Shown in pieces: positions 52,238 through 60,709 of a stretch of DNA of 64,000 nucleotides. A program made the position numbers and the translations under genes. Under the pieces are notes generated by a model. That model ran no database searches. It had not been told where the DNA came from and saw only the letters and a program-made list of their open reading frames with translations. Source of the stretch: Pleionea sp. CnH1-48 (GTDB taxonomy: Bacteria; Pseudomonadota; Gammaproteobacteria; Enterobacterales; Kangiellaceae); contig NZ_JAMXSB010000001.1 of assembly GCF_024124665.1 (NCBI RefSeq), positions 62,001 through 126,000 of the forward strand. Direction: 5' to 3'. Position 1 is the stretch's first letter. Each line of letters starts with the position of its first letter.

Positions 52238-52744
52238 ATGCTGGATATTCACGTTACCGTTGCAGCCGTTATTGAGCGCGATGGCAAGTACCTTCTCGTC
52301 GAAGAAAAAAGCAGTCGAGGCGATATTGTCTACAATCAGCCTGCTGGCCATGTTGATCCCAATGAGTCCATTATTGACGCTGTAATTCGCGAAGTGCACG
52401 AAGAAACTGGCCTGAGCTTTACGCCAGAATATTTGATTGGTAATTACTTTCTTAGCCCGGCCACCAACGGCAAACATTATTTGCGTTTCTGTTTCTATGG
52501 GACCACCCCAGACCAACAAGAACCCTCCCCGATTGATAGCGATATCCTCGCTACTCACTGGAAAACCATCGAAGACATTTGCGCGCTAGGACGCAGTCTG
52601 CGCAGTGCACTGGTTCTGCAATGTCTGGATGACTACCTCTGCGGCAAACGTTATTCTCTCGACCAGTTTCATTTTTGTTCTGATGAGTTGAACCTGGCCG
52701 AAGTGTGTTATAATCGCCTGCCTCAATCAGTCATTGGTAAGTAG
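52238..52744 (+). CDS. nudJ: Nudix phosphatase NudJ
   Basis: A 168-residue Nudix hydrolase acting on nucleoside di- and triphosphates and HMP-pyrophosphate in E. coli. The Nudix box is complete: [23 protein letters not shown] (about 35-57). It lies 26 bp after rluE and 11 bp before mnmA. Confidence 0.92.
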   Translation: MLDIHVTVAAVIERDGKYLLVEEKSSRGDIVYNQPAGHVDPNESIIDAVIREVHEETGLSFTPEYLIGNYFLSPATNGKHYLRFCFYGTTPDQQEPSPIDSDILATHWKTIEDICALGRSLRSALVLQCLDDYLCGKRYSLDQFHFCSDELNLAEVCYNRLPQSVIGK

Positions 52745-52755
52745 TACATCATTCA

Positions 52756-53853
52756 ATGAGCCAATCACAAAAAGTTATTATCGGTATGTCTGGAGGTGTC
52801 GACTCCTCCGTCTCGGCCTATCTTCTGCTTCAGCAAGGCTATCAGGTAGAAGGCCTGTTTATGAAAAACTGGGAAGAAGACGATACCGACGAATATTGCT
52901 CGGCCGCCGAAGATCTGGAAGATGCTCAGGCCGTTTGTGACCGTTTGGGCATCGAGCTGCATACGGTTAACTTTGCAGCAGAATACTGGGATCGCGTCTT
53001 CGAGTACTTTTTGCAGGAATATCGCGCGGGTCGCACCCCCAATCCCGATATTATGTGCAACAAAGAAATTAAGTTTAAAGCGTTTCTGGATTTCGCCATG
53101 CATCTGGGCGCAGACTACATCGCCACAGGCCACTATACCCGTCGTCAAGAAATCGAAGGCCAACAGTTTATGTTGCGCGGCCTGGATGACAATAAAGATC
53201 AAAGCTACTTTTTGTACACTCTCGGACAGGAGCAATTGGCAAAAACTTTGTTTCCGGTTGGTGAAATTGCCAAGCCTGAAGTACGTCGTATTGCCGAGGA
53301 GCAAGGCTTCTTAAACGCCCGCAAAAAAGACAGCACAGGCATCTGCTTTATCGGAGAGCGTAAATTCAAAGATTTTCTGGAGCGTTTTTTGCCAGCACAG
53401 CCAGGCCCTATCGAAGATGATACAGGCGCTGTTATTGGTGAGCACCAAGGGCTTATGTTCCACACCTTGGGACAACGTAAAGGCATTGGTATAGGCGGTA
53501 AGAAAGATGCGTCTGACGAGCCTTGGTATGTGGTCGATAAAGACGTCGAAAAAAATACCCTGATTGTGGGTCAAGGACATGCGCATCCGCGTTTAATGAG
53601 CAAAGGGCTAATATGCTCGCAACTTGACTGGGTAGCTCGTAAAGCACCAGAGAGCCCAATGAACTGTACCGCAAAAGTTCGCTATCGCCAGCAGGATGTT
53701 CCTTGCCGTGTTACCCAGATAAATGAGACCGAATGGCAAGTGGATTTTGATGATCCACAAAGAGCCGTGACACCAGGCCAATCAGTGGTTTTTTATCACA
53801 ATGAATTCTGCCTGGGTGGCGGTATTATCGAATCGATTATAAAAGAAAGTTAA
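52756..53853 (+). CDS. mnmA: tRNA 2-thiouridylase MnmA
   Basis: A 365-residue enzyme thiolating U34 of tRNA-Lys, -Glu and -Gln with sulfur from TusE. PP-loop [10 protein letters not shown] (about 10-19) and both catalytic Cys, in [12 protein letters not shown] (about 102) and [12 protein letters not shown] (about 199), are present. Its sulfur donors tusDCB-tusE are in the same window. Confidence 0.97.
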   Translation: MSQSQKVIIGMSGGVDSSVSAYLLLQQGYQVEGLFMKNWEEDDTDEYCSAAEDLEDAQAVCDRLGIELHTVNFAAEYWDRVFEYFLQEYRAGRTPNPDIMCNKEIKFKAFLDFAMHLGADYIATGHYTRRQEIEGQQFMLRGLDDNKDQSYFLYTLGQEQLAKTLFPVGEIAKPEVRRIAEEQGFLNARKKDSTGICFIGERKFKDFLERFLPAQPGPIEDDTGAVIGEHQGLMFHTLGQRKGIGIGGKKDASDEPWYVVDKDVEKNTLIVGQGHAHPRLMSKGLICSQLDWVARKAPESPMNCTAKVRYRQQDVPCRVTQINETEWQVDFDDPQRAVTPGQSVVFYHNEFCLGGGIIESIIKES

Positions 53854-53856
53854 TTT

Positions 53857-54471
53857 ATGGAAGCAATTGTATTGGCACTGGCAGCGACAGCCCAGGCCAT
53901 TCACCAAGTTAATAAAATTGCCTGGACAGGCCAATCTGACGAAGCCGAATACCTTCCCCTGTTAGAAAGTGTTCTGGTCATTGACTCAGATAACGTCAAC
54001 ACCATTTATAAAGGGCCTGCTAACTTAACCACAGGGCTCAACCTGCTGGCGGCACAGTTAGGTAATCCAGGTAATAACCAACAACTGGAGTTAGGCCGTT
54101 ATCTGGCCAGTCTGGTATCTATCGAAAAAGCGTTCTCACGCAATCGAGAAGTTCAAGAAATACTTGGCACTCGTATCACTCAAGTTAAGCGTCTGGCAGA
54201 GTTTGAATCGATTGGTTCACCCGCCGTTTTGGCCTCAATGGCAGATGCCTATAGCCAAAGCATTTCGACGTTACCCTTACGGATCCAGGTAAAGGGAGAG
54301 CCTTCGATACTTCAGGCTCAATCTCACCAAAATAAAATTCGGGCTATTTTGTTAGCTGCGGTTCGTGGCATCGTTTTATGGCGCCAGGTTGGCGGACGTA
54401 AACGACACTTCATCTTTAAACGTAAGCAATTACTCGAAGAGACAACCAGTCTACTGAATGCTCCGATGTAA
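53857..54471 (+). CDS. hflD: High frequency lysogenisation protein HflD
   Basis: A 204-residue, mostly helical, membrane-associated protein; in E. coli HflD binds lambda CII and lies directly after mnmA, as here (three-base gap). Family motifs LALAATAQAIHQVNKIAWTG and IRAILLAAVRGIVLWRQVGG are clear. Its cellular role is not well understood. Confidence 0.93.
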   Translation: MEAIVLALAATAQAIHQVNKIAWTGQSDEAEYLPLLESVLVIDSDNVNTIYKGPANLTTGLNLLAAQLGNPGNNQQLELGRYLASLVSIEKAFSRNREVQEILGTRITQVKRLAEFESIGSPAVLASMADAYSQSISTLPLRIQVKGEPSILQAQSHQNKIRAILLAAVRGIVLWRQVGGRKRHFIFKRKQLLEETTSLLNAPM

Positions 54472-54586
54472 TCAGCTAAAAAAAGCGTAGTAACAGGCTG
54501 CCGATATAATAATAAAGAGCCGGATGAACGACCTTTTATCACATCATTTATCTGGCTTATAGTTCCGGTTATAGGATGGTATTTTC

Positions 54587-55231
54587 ATGAGTTACTGGCC
54601 TCTTGCTGCCATTGTTTTAGTCATTGCGACTTTATTTTTATCTTACCGCCAAAAAACGATATGGGCAGCTGTGACAAAAGCTGCCGCGTCGCTCACCATG
54701 ATTGGCTTCGGCTTAGAACAGCTGAACCTTGCACCATCAGAATACGGCCATTGGGTTATAGCTGCACTCATCTTGGGAACCATCGGAGATGTGTGCCTGA
54801 GCATAAAACATAAACTGGCTTTTATGGCAGGCATGTTGGCTTTTCTACTGGGGCATCTGGCCTATATCTATGCCTTTGTTCAATTAACCCCTACACTCAT
54901 GCATTTGACCATTAGTGTTCTTGTTGCACTGATAGTTTTTCTACCCTTTTATCGCTGGTTATTGCCCGATTTATCAAACTCTTTAAAAATTCCTGTTGGT
55001 ATTTACATGGCGGTTCTTGCCTTAATGGTGGCCACAGCCTCAGGCTCTGTTAAGAGCGAACAAATCATTATTGCTATCGCGGCCATTACCTTTGCAGTGT
55101 CGGATATGTTTGTCGCGCTCAACCGATTTAAACCACCACGCTGGTATTACCGAGTCATTGGATTACCTTTGTATTATGTGAGTCAGTTCACTTTAGCCTA
55201 CTCGATTAACCTCTTTTCTGTGTCGACTTGA
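54587..55231 (+). CDS. Lysoplasmalogenase (YhhN/TMEM86 family)
   Basis: A 214-residue inner-membrane protein with about eight hydrophobic helices. The family hydrolyses the vinyl-ether bond of lysoplasmalogens in animals and some bacteria. Two conserved acidic positions in helices (GTIGDVCLS and FAVSDMFVALNRF) are visible. Substrate here is uncertain because plasmalogens are not expected in aerobic gammaproteobacteria. Confidence 0.82.
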   Translation: MSYWPLAAIVLVIATLFLSYRQKTIWAAVTKAAASLTMIGFGLEQLNLAPSEYGHWVIAALILGTIGDVCLSIKHKLAFMAGMLAFLLGHLAYIYAFVQLTPTLMHLTISVLVALIVFLPFYRWLLPDLSNSLKIPVGIYMAVLALMVATASGSVKSEQIIIAIAAITFAVSDMFVALNRFKPPRWYYRVIGLPLYYVSQFTLAYSINLFSVST

Positions 55232-55280
55232 ACAGCGTATAATCACATCATAATTAATTGCCAATTAACAAGGATATAAA

Positions 55281-55448
55281 ATGAAATCAATAAAAGTCAT
55301 CAGCGTTATTGCGAGTCTGTTTTTGCTTGCAGCTTGCGAACCTGAAGTAGGTAGCGAAAAGTGGTGTAAGAAAATGAAAGAAAAACCAAAAGGCGAATGG
55401 ACACTAAACGAAGGAAAAGATTTTGCCAAGCATTGTGTTTTTAAATAA
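55281..55448 (+). CDS. Small lipoprotein (DUF3012 type)
   Basis: A 55-residue lipoprotein: MKSIKVISVIASLFLLAAC with lipobox LAAC, then EPEVGSEKWCKKMKEKP and a second Cys pair partner in AKHCVFK. AAGGATATAAA gives the ribosome site. The pattern matches my recollection of the DUF3012 family (GSE-WC, KEKPKG, W-NE, AKHC). Function unknown. Confidence 0.8.
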   Translation: MKSIKVISVIASLFLLAACEPEVGSEKWCKKMKEKPKGEWTLNEGKDFAKHCVFK

Positions 55449-55480
55449 GCAGATAGTCCTTCTGTAACCGATATTTTTAG

Positions 55481-55515
55481 CGACCGTTTTTATCCTCGTT
55501 GAATAAAAACGGTCG
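55481..55515. terminator. Bidirectional terminator
   Basis: CGACCGTTTTTAT and ATAAAAACGGTCG form a perfect 13-bp stem between the small lipoprotein and the convergent desaturase gene. Confidence 0.85.
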
Positions 55516-55531
55516 TTACTATCTTAAGGCT

Positions 55532-56659
55532 CTAAGCCGCAACCTGTATTTGTTGGTGCAACAAGCGCCAATTTTCACGCTCTTCCTGGAGTCGTCGCTT
55601 AAGTTCCATATATTGCTGCATAACTTTGGTTTTTTCGTAGTTTTTAACTAACTCGTCTTTCTTAACTTCAAGCCATTGTTTTTTGACGGTATAAAACTCA
55701 GACAAATGCGCTGTGTAGTTTTCGTACTCATCTTTTAAACGTTGTAGTAGCTCTTCTTTATCAGGAAGTTGAGTCAATTTTTTTGATGAAATTTCAAACA
55801 GTCTGGCCGCTTTCGCTTTTTCGATACGAATATCATCACAACGTCGCAAGTTTTTAGCCAACCCAACCCAACTCATGGATTTGATCAACCACTTGGTAGG
55901 ATCAAAGTGCCACCAGCGAATGCCATTACGATAATCAAACTGAAACAGATGATGAAAATTATGATAACCCTCACCGTAAGTCAAAAAGGCCAGAAAACCA
56001 TTATCTCGCGCAGTATTTTGATCGGTATAGGGCTGATTGCCCCAGATATGCGCCAAAGAATTGATAAAGAAAGTGGCATGATGGCTTATCACTAAACGTA
56101 ATACACCAGCCGTTAACAACATGCCAATCACATCGCCATGAATAATACCAATCAATAAAGGAATGCCTAAGTTGGTAATAAGCGCTAATGTCAGGTAGTG
56201 GCGGTGTTGCCACATCACAATCGGGTCGCGCAGCATATCCGGTACGTTGTCATAGTTGTCATAACGATGTGCCTGATACTCACGTAACATCCAACCAATA
56301 TGAGAGAACCAGAAACCTCTTTTGGCTGAATAAGGATCTTTATCGTTGTCATCAACATGACGATGGTGAATGCGGTGATCCGAAGCCCAATGCAAAGCGC
56401 TGTTCTGGAGTGCAAAAGCACCGCCTATAGCCCATATCACTCGTACGATGGCATGCCCTTCGTAAGCTTTATGAGACCACATGCGATGATAACCCGCAGT
56501 AATAGAAATACCACAATATCCTAAACATAGGATGGTTGCGATCCAGTGATATTTATCGTAGCCCACCAGATATCCGTAAAGTGGTACGCCAATAACAGCA
56601 ACCAGAGAAGTAATAGAAAAGAGTAATATGTTGGTCCAAATCAACTTTGGCTTTTTCAT
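55532..56659 (-). CDS. Delta-9-type acyl-CoA/acyl-lipid desaturase
   Basis: A 375-residue membrane di-iron desaturase introducing a double bond into saturated acyl chains with oxygen. The three His boxes are intact: HRMWSH (about 59-64), DHRIHHRH (about 95-102) and GYHNFHH (about 237-243), with four hydrophobic helices. The last about 90 residues form a charged, probably coiled-coil tail. It is divergent from a FabR-type repressor, with two operator-like palindromes upstream, so its expression likely follows membrane fluidity. Confidence 0.92.
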   Translation of the reverse strand: MKKPKLIWTNILLFSITSLVAVIGVPLYGYLVGYDKYHWIATILCLGYCGISITAGYHRMWSHKAYEGHAIVRVIWAIGGAFALQNSALHWASDHRIHHRHVDDNDKDPYSAKRGFWFSHIGWMLREYQAHRYDNYDNVPDMLRDPIVMWQHRHYLTLALITNLGIPLLIGIIHGDVIGMLLTAGVLRLVISHHATFFINSLAHIWGNQPYTDQNTARDNGFLAFLTYGEGYHNFHHLFQFDYRNGIRWWHFDPTKWLIKSMSWVGLAKNLRRCDDIRIEKAKAARLFEISSKKLTQLPDKEELLQRLKDEYENYTAHLSEFYTVKKQWLEVKKDELVKNYEKTKVMQQYMELKRRLQEERENWRLLHQQIQVAA

Positions 56660-56701
56660 CAGAGAACAACTCGTTTTTTAGTTTAAAAATTATACGCAGC
56701 G

Positions 56702-56726
56702 GTTAGCTTATATGGTTTAAGCTAAC
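56702..56726. repeat. Inverted repeat in the desaturase leader
   Basis: GTTAGCTTA and TAAGCTAAC surround TATGGTT. The right arm overlaps the first FabR-like operator, so RNA folding and repressor binding could interact. Confidence 0.5.
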
Positions 56727-56737
56727 ACGTGTAAGCT
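56720..56737. promoter_or_regulatory. FabR-like operator 1
   Basis: AGCTAACACGTGTAAGCT, a near-perfect palindrome very close to the E. coli FabR site I recall (AGCGTACACGTGTACGCT). It lies about 60 bp before the desaturase start. Confidence 0.75.
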
Positions 56738-56781
56738 CACTTGCACGAGATTATAGATGATTGTCGAGGGATCAGCAATCG

Positions 56782-56799
56782 AGCGAACAGCTGTTAGCT
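56782..56799. promoter_or_regulatory. FabR-like operator 2
   Basis: AGCGAACAGCTGTTAGCT, a near-perfect palindrome with the same outer AGC/GCT arms but core CAGCTG. Its centre is 62 bp from operator 1, about six helical turns, and it lies near a possible TACTAT -10 for fabR. Confidence 0.6.
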
Positions 56800-56935
56800 T
56801 AAACTCTATTTGTTACTATAGTCTGAACATGAGAGAATTTATCTTGGGCCTCTTAATTCTCTTGTCGAAAGCCCATACTGAGGTCCCTAATAGAAAAGGT
56901 CAAAAGACCCACACAACAGAATAACGGAATCGTCA

Positions 56936-57535
56936 ATGACGGGTATTCGAGCACAACAAAAAGAAAAAACTCGACAAACCATAATGCGAGCCGCACTCAA
57001 ACAACTGAGTGCAGAAACCAGTTTTAGCGGACTGAGTTTACGAGAAGTGGCACGAGAAGCAGGCATTGCTCCGACCTCTTTTTATCGTCACTTTAAAGAC
57101 ATGGAAGAACTCGGATTAACACTGGTAGACGAATGCGGTGTGACTCTGCGCCAATTAATGCGTAAAGCACGTAAGCGAATAGACACCGAGGATGGCGTGA
57201 TTCAAATATCCGTTGATACGTTTATGGAGTTTGTCGAAAACAACGCACAAATTTTTCGCTTACTTTTGCGTGAGCGCTCAGGAACTTCCAAGGCATTTCG
57301 AAATGCCGTTGCAAGGGAAATCAGACATTTTACTGACGAATTGACGGCTTACATTATCGAAACTGACAATGTCGATGAACAACATGCTTTTTTGCAAGCA
57401 GAAGCCATGGTGACCATCGTTTTCAATGCCGGAGCAGAAGCTTTGGATTGCACCAAAAACGAGCGTGAACAGCTTAAAGAACGCGTCGTGCAGCAGCTCT
57501 GGTTTATTGTTCGAGGAGCCGTTGTTCGGGACTAG
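56936..57535 (+). CDS. fabR: TetR-family repressor of unsaturated fatty acid genes (FabR/DesT type)
   Basis: A 199-residue TetR regulator. The helix-turn-helix is at about 27-55 ([28 protein letters not shown]), with the C-terminal acyl-ligand domain. FabR and DesT sense the saturated to unsaturated acyl-thioester ratio and repress unsaturated fatty acid genes. The divergent desaturase and the palindromes at 56720 and 56782 support this role and autoregulation. Confidence 0.88.
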   Translation: MTGIRAQQKEKTRQTIMRAALKQLSAETSFSGLSLREVAREAGIAPTSFYRHFKDMEELGLTLVDECGVTLRQLMRKARKRIDTEDGVIQISVDTFMEFVENNAQIFRLLLRERSGTSKAFRNAVAREIRHFTDELTAYIIETDNVDEQHAFLQAEAMVTIVFNAGAEALDCTKNEREQLKERVVQQLWFIVRGAVVRD

Positions 57536-57594
57536 CAAAAGCCAAAATTTATCTTCATTATCAAAGATAAACCTTGGCTTTTAAGCATAATATC

Positions 57595-57762
57595 TTAGTT
57601 ATGCTCACAATAGGGGTATTTGCCCCCTGTTGGACAGTTATTTAGTGGCACGATAACAGGAGTTTTATCTCCAGGTGCAACAATCTCTTTTTCTGGCTTT
57701 TCTTCTTGGTAGTCAGAAGATACTAAAGAAAGGGCTATATAAAACAAGTAGTTAAGAAACAT
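57595..57762 (-). CDS. Small exported peptide with C-terminal Cys pair, module 1
   Basis: A 55-residue peptide: N-terminal hydrophobic segment MFLNYLFYIALSLVSS, acidic middle, and Cys pair near the end (NNCPTGGKYPYCEHN). GGAGAG lies before the ATG. It follows regulator 1 by 108 bp and its promoter holds the TCAC array. The layout (M, aromatic Y near residue 5, hydrophobic run, C...P.C) is shared with the peptides at 60382-60603 and 63473-63643. Probably membrane-inserted or exported; the family is not recognised. Confidence 0.72.
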   Translation of the reverse strand: MFLNYLFYIALSLVSSDYQEEKPEKEIVAPGDKTPVIVPLNNCPTGGKYPYCEHN

Positions 57763-57814
57763 GATGCTCTCCAAGTCAGTTTAAAGGAAGATAAATAACA
57801 TATCTTGACCAGAG

Positions 57815-57865
57815 ATTATCTTATTTTTTCGTGGGATGTGTGACTTAGTCGTGATATATACGTGA
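57815..57865 (-). promoter_or_regulatory. 11-bp-spaced TCAC array and promoter, module 1
   Basis: On the minus strand TCAC begins at 57865, 57854 and 57843 (spacing 11 and 11), then CACG at 57833-57830, then -10-like GATAAT at 57820-57815. The last TCAC begins 23 bp before the hexamer, where a -35 would be, and there is no TTGACA. This is the geometry of PhoB/OmpR-type activator sites. Confidence 0.75.
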
Positions 57866-57870
57866 AGAAA

Positions 57871-59994
57871 TCACCTCTTGATGAGATAATTATCAAAATT
57901 ACCCTCAGATGATTTAACAAAATATAACCAGTCTGCTTCTAAGTTGGATGCGATATAACCACTTTTGATTGAGGTTGTTGTCAGCACTTTATTTGAGAAG
58001 TCAAAAAAACGTACAACACCGACCCCATTTTCATCATCAACAAAATAAATTCCTTTATTAGAAATCGTCCAGCTGAACTGGCTCAGGATAATGCTTCTGG
58101 TTTCAAACACCCGCTCTTCCTTTCCTTGGTAATGTCGCCAAACGCCTGACTGCTCGTTTTTTACAAAATAGAACTCTCCTGCATTTAGACCCGCTCGAGC
58201 AAATCGAATATCGGCCAGATTGAGAAAATGTTGGGCCCCAGATGTCACATCGTAGAGTACAGCCACTCGAGTACTATCGATGACCTTGATAAACAACAAA
58301 GTCTCATTATCAACCCAACTTAGAGTGTGCACTCTCCCAGTGTCTAATCCATAGGACTGAAGCGATTGAACATCATCAATATTGACAATAAACCATTGCC
58401 CATCAACGGTCCCTGCTATGCGACGGCTGTCAGGGCTGAACTCAAGAGATTCAAACTTTTTCTGAGTTTCTAACTGAGTAACCTGAACCGGTGTGCCATT
58501 AGCCTCTTTGTACCACAATTGGAAAAGGCCGCTTCGATTCGACAGCCAGGCCAAATGCTTACCATCATTCGAGACAATCGGGCTGGCTTCGCTAAAACTC
58601 GAGTACTCAATATCCTCAACGATGGTTTCGTCTGCCGATATACGAGCGATATCAGAGTCAAACATAGACCCCAGCATAACGCCAATTTCTGATTTATCAG
58701 GCCCTAACAAAAAAGGCGCTTTAAACGGGACCGAGAGCTTGAGTAGGCGCTTTTTGCTGCGATCAATAAGATTGTATTCTGTGATCTCATTGGCGGCATT
58801 TCGATAAATGAGCTTGGTGTCATCTTTACTCCAAGCCACAGTAAACAAAGCGAAATCAAAGGCGTCCACAAGCTGCCCTTCCCAGGTATCTGTTCGGTAA
58901 AGCCATAGCTCGGTTTCAAACCAATGGCGACTGCGTAATACAACCAGTGATTTTTCGTCATGAGACAGGGCGAAAAAGTAATCTCCCCTGCCATCGGGCG
59001 GAGGCGCAGCAATCAATCGCTCTTGAGCAGAGCCAATGGTTTTAGAATGAATGACGATGGGTTTTGAAAGAGAATCAGCGCTCGAGAATAGTACAGAGTT
59101 GTTATTCTTCCATAATAAAGCGTAACCTCCGGGCGAAGTAAATTTGCAGCCCTCGATAACACTCAGGTCATTAACGGTCAAATTCTCGAAATCAAATCTG
59201 GCTTTAAAATACTCACAACTGGCTTCTCGTCGACGCTGAAAAGTGATGTATTGTCCATCAGTAGACCAACGTGGCGTCATATCCGAAAATTCGCCCCGCG
59301 TCAGTTGTTTGATTTGCCCTGATGCATGGTCCTTCAAATAGAGATTCCAATAAGGGCTCCCCTTGGCTTTATGGCTATAGATTAAATACTGACCATTAGG
59401 TGAAGCAATGAGATCGATCTCGTGCCCCTTATGATAAGTCAGGGGTACCAGCTCTGCTGGCGCTTGAACGGTCGTATTGACAACAACCTCTTGCCTCGTC
59501 ATAAAGTACAAGGCTATTAACACCACATTGCTCAAAATAAAAACAATGGCAATGGCAAACCAGTAGTTATACCTTGGCGGCAAAACCTCTTTGGCCTCTA
59601 ATGGCTGCACCTTAGACTTCTCGACTTCCTCAATGTCGGCTTTTAGAAAATACCCTTTTCCTTTGATGTTTTCGATGTATCGATAAGGAGGCTGATCACC
59701 AAAGATGCCTCTCAGGTCTTTAATTCGATGCCGAAAGGAAGATTCGACAACATGCTGTCCTTTATAAACAATTTCGAAAGCTTCATCACGGCTGACAACT
59801 CCACCATCCTTCACCAGAAAAAGCGCTAATAAAGATAGCAACTTCTCAGAACAGAGTGTTTCTTCGCCATTGGGAGCCGTGATCAGATTTTTTTCGAAAT
59901 CGACTAGGTAATCACCGACTTTAACGTGCTTAGAGCTCAGCTTTTTTATTTCTTTGATGTAGAAATCAATGTTTTTTTCTTGCTCAGACAACAT
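57871..59994 (-). CDS. CadC-like membrane regulator with beta-propeller, module 1
   Basis: A 707-residue one-component regulator. Residues about 25-115 form an OmpR/PhoB-type winged helix (recognition helix VVESSFRHRIKDLR), one membrane helix follows (about 145-168, WFAIAIVFILSNVVLIALYF), and the rest is a periplasmic TolB/PD40-like propeller (SPNGQYLIYS, WSTDGQYITFQ, SPDSRRIAGT). It is closely related to module 2 throughout. Its likely target is the TCAC array just downstream. What the propeller senses is unknown. Confidence 0.85.
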   Translation of the reverse strand: MLSEQEKNIDFYIKEIKKLSSKHVKVGDYLVDFEKNLITAPNGEETLCSEKLLSLLALFLVKDGGVVSRDEAFEIVYKGQHVVESSFRHRIKDLRGIFGDQPPYRYIENIKGKGYFLKADIEEVEKSKVQPLEAKEVLPPRYNYWFAIAIVFILSNVVLIALYFMTRQEVVVNTTVQAPAELVPLTYHKGHEIDLIASPNGQYLIYSHKAKGSPYWNLYLKDHASGQIKQLTRGEFSDMTPRWSTDGQYITFQRRREASCEYFKARFDFENLTVNDLSVIEGCKFTSPGGYALLWKNNNSVLFSSADSLSKPIVIHSKTIGSAQERLIAAPPPDGRGDYFFALSHDEKSLVVLRSRHWFETELWLYRTDTWEGQLVDAFDFALFTVAWSKDDTKLIYRNAANEITEYNLIDRSKKRLLKLSVPFKAPFLLGPDKSEIGVMLGSMFDSDIARISADETIVEDIEYSSFSEASPIVSNDGKHLAWLSNRSGLFQLWYKEANGTPVQVTQLETQKKFESLEFSPDSRRIAGTVDGQWFIVNIDDVQSLQSYGLDTGRVHTLSWVDNETLLFIKVIDSTRVAVLYDVTSGAQHFLNLADIRFARAGLNAGEFYFVKNEQSGVWRHYQGKEERVFETRSIILSQFSWTISNKGIYFVDDENGVGVVRFFDFSNKVLTTTSIKSGYIASNLEADWLYFVKSSEGNFDNYLIKR

Positions 59995-60381
59995 CCATCA
60001 AAACCCGTAAAGAGAGCCGAAACGTCACTTATCAATCTTCAGTTCCAGGAATGAGCAATGCGCTCATTACAACAACATAAAAAACGTGCTTTATAATAGT
60101 ATATAAGGAATACCACATAAAAGTTAATCACCAGAGTGGTACAACATAGTATTCATCATAATTATAGAGCGCTAGTGTACCCTAATTAAAGAAGACAAAA
60201 AAATTAAAACATTCAATATGTTAGAAGAGGTACACCCATTCAGCAAAGTGATCGGAGCAATGCTCAATCTTCAGCCAAGTGTATTGATAAATTTAGAGGA
60301 AAAACGGGGAGAAGCTAGCTCCCTTTGCTGAAATATTAGCAACAAAGTAGCCAGCATCATCGGTTAGATAGTAATAGTGAT
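59995..60381. other. Gap upstream of regulator 1
   Basis: About 390 bp with no gene. AATGAGC/GCTCATT (60050-60068) form a small palindrome 56 bp before the regulator start. No TCAC array was seen here, so the regulator itself may not be under the same control. Confidence 0.45.
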
Positions 60382-60603
60382 TTAACGCGATGCAAAGTGA
60401 TCGTCAGAAAACGAATTTCCCTTGCAGCTGGGCCATCTATTGCTATCACACGATTGATACTTTTGTGGCGCAGGGAAAGATTCTTTCACAACAAGTTGAG
60501 CGTCAACTCTCTCCGCTCCCTTTACTTCGATAAGGTTTGCGTTTTGCTTCGCTTCATCACCCATCAACATTGTCATTAATACAAACATATAGCTAGTCAA
60601 CAT
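60382..60603 (-). CDS. Small exported peptide with C-terminal Cys pair, module 2
   Basis: A 73-residue peptide starting at the ATG at 60603 (GGAGATA upstream); five codons of extra frame upstream are unlikely. Hydrophobic start MLTSYMFVLMTMLMG, then a polar region and a Cys pair (SCDSNRWPSCKGN) with the W/Y-P-x-C feature of its sisters. It has a longer tail than modules 1 and 3. It lies 106 bp after regulator 2. Confidence 0.72.
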   Translation of the reverse strand: MLTSYMFVLMTMLMGDEAKQNANLIEVKGAERVDAQLVVKESFPAPQKYQSCDSNRWPSCKGNSFSDDHFASR

Positions 60604-60643
60604 AAGAATTATCTCCAAAAACGTTGCTTTATTGGAGTTGGAG

Positions 60644-60694
60644 ATTATCTGAATTTTGCGTGTTCAATGTGATACGAACGTGATAGTCCTGTGA
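60644..60694 (-). promoter_or_regulatory. 11-bp-spaced TCAC array and promoter, module 2
   Basis: On the minus strand TCAC begins at 60694, 60683 and 60672, CACG at 60662-60659, and GATAAT at 60649-60644. All spacings equal those of module 1, including 23 bp from the last TCAC to the hexamer. Confidence 0.75.
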
Positions 60695-60709
60695 TTATCT
60701 TCTATTTAA

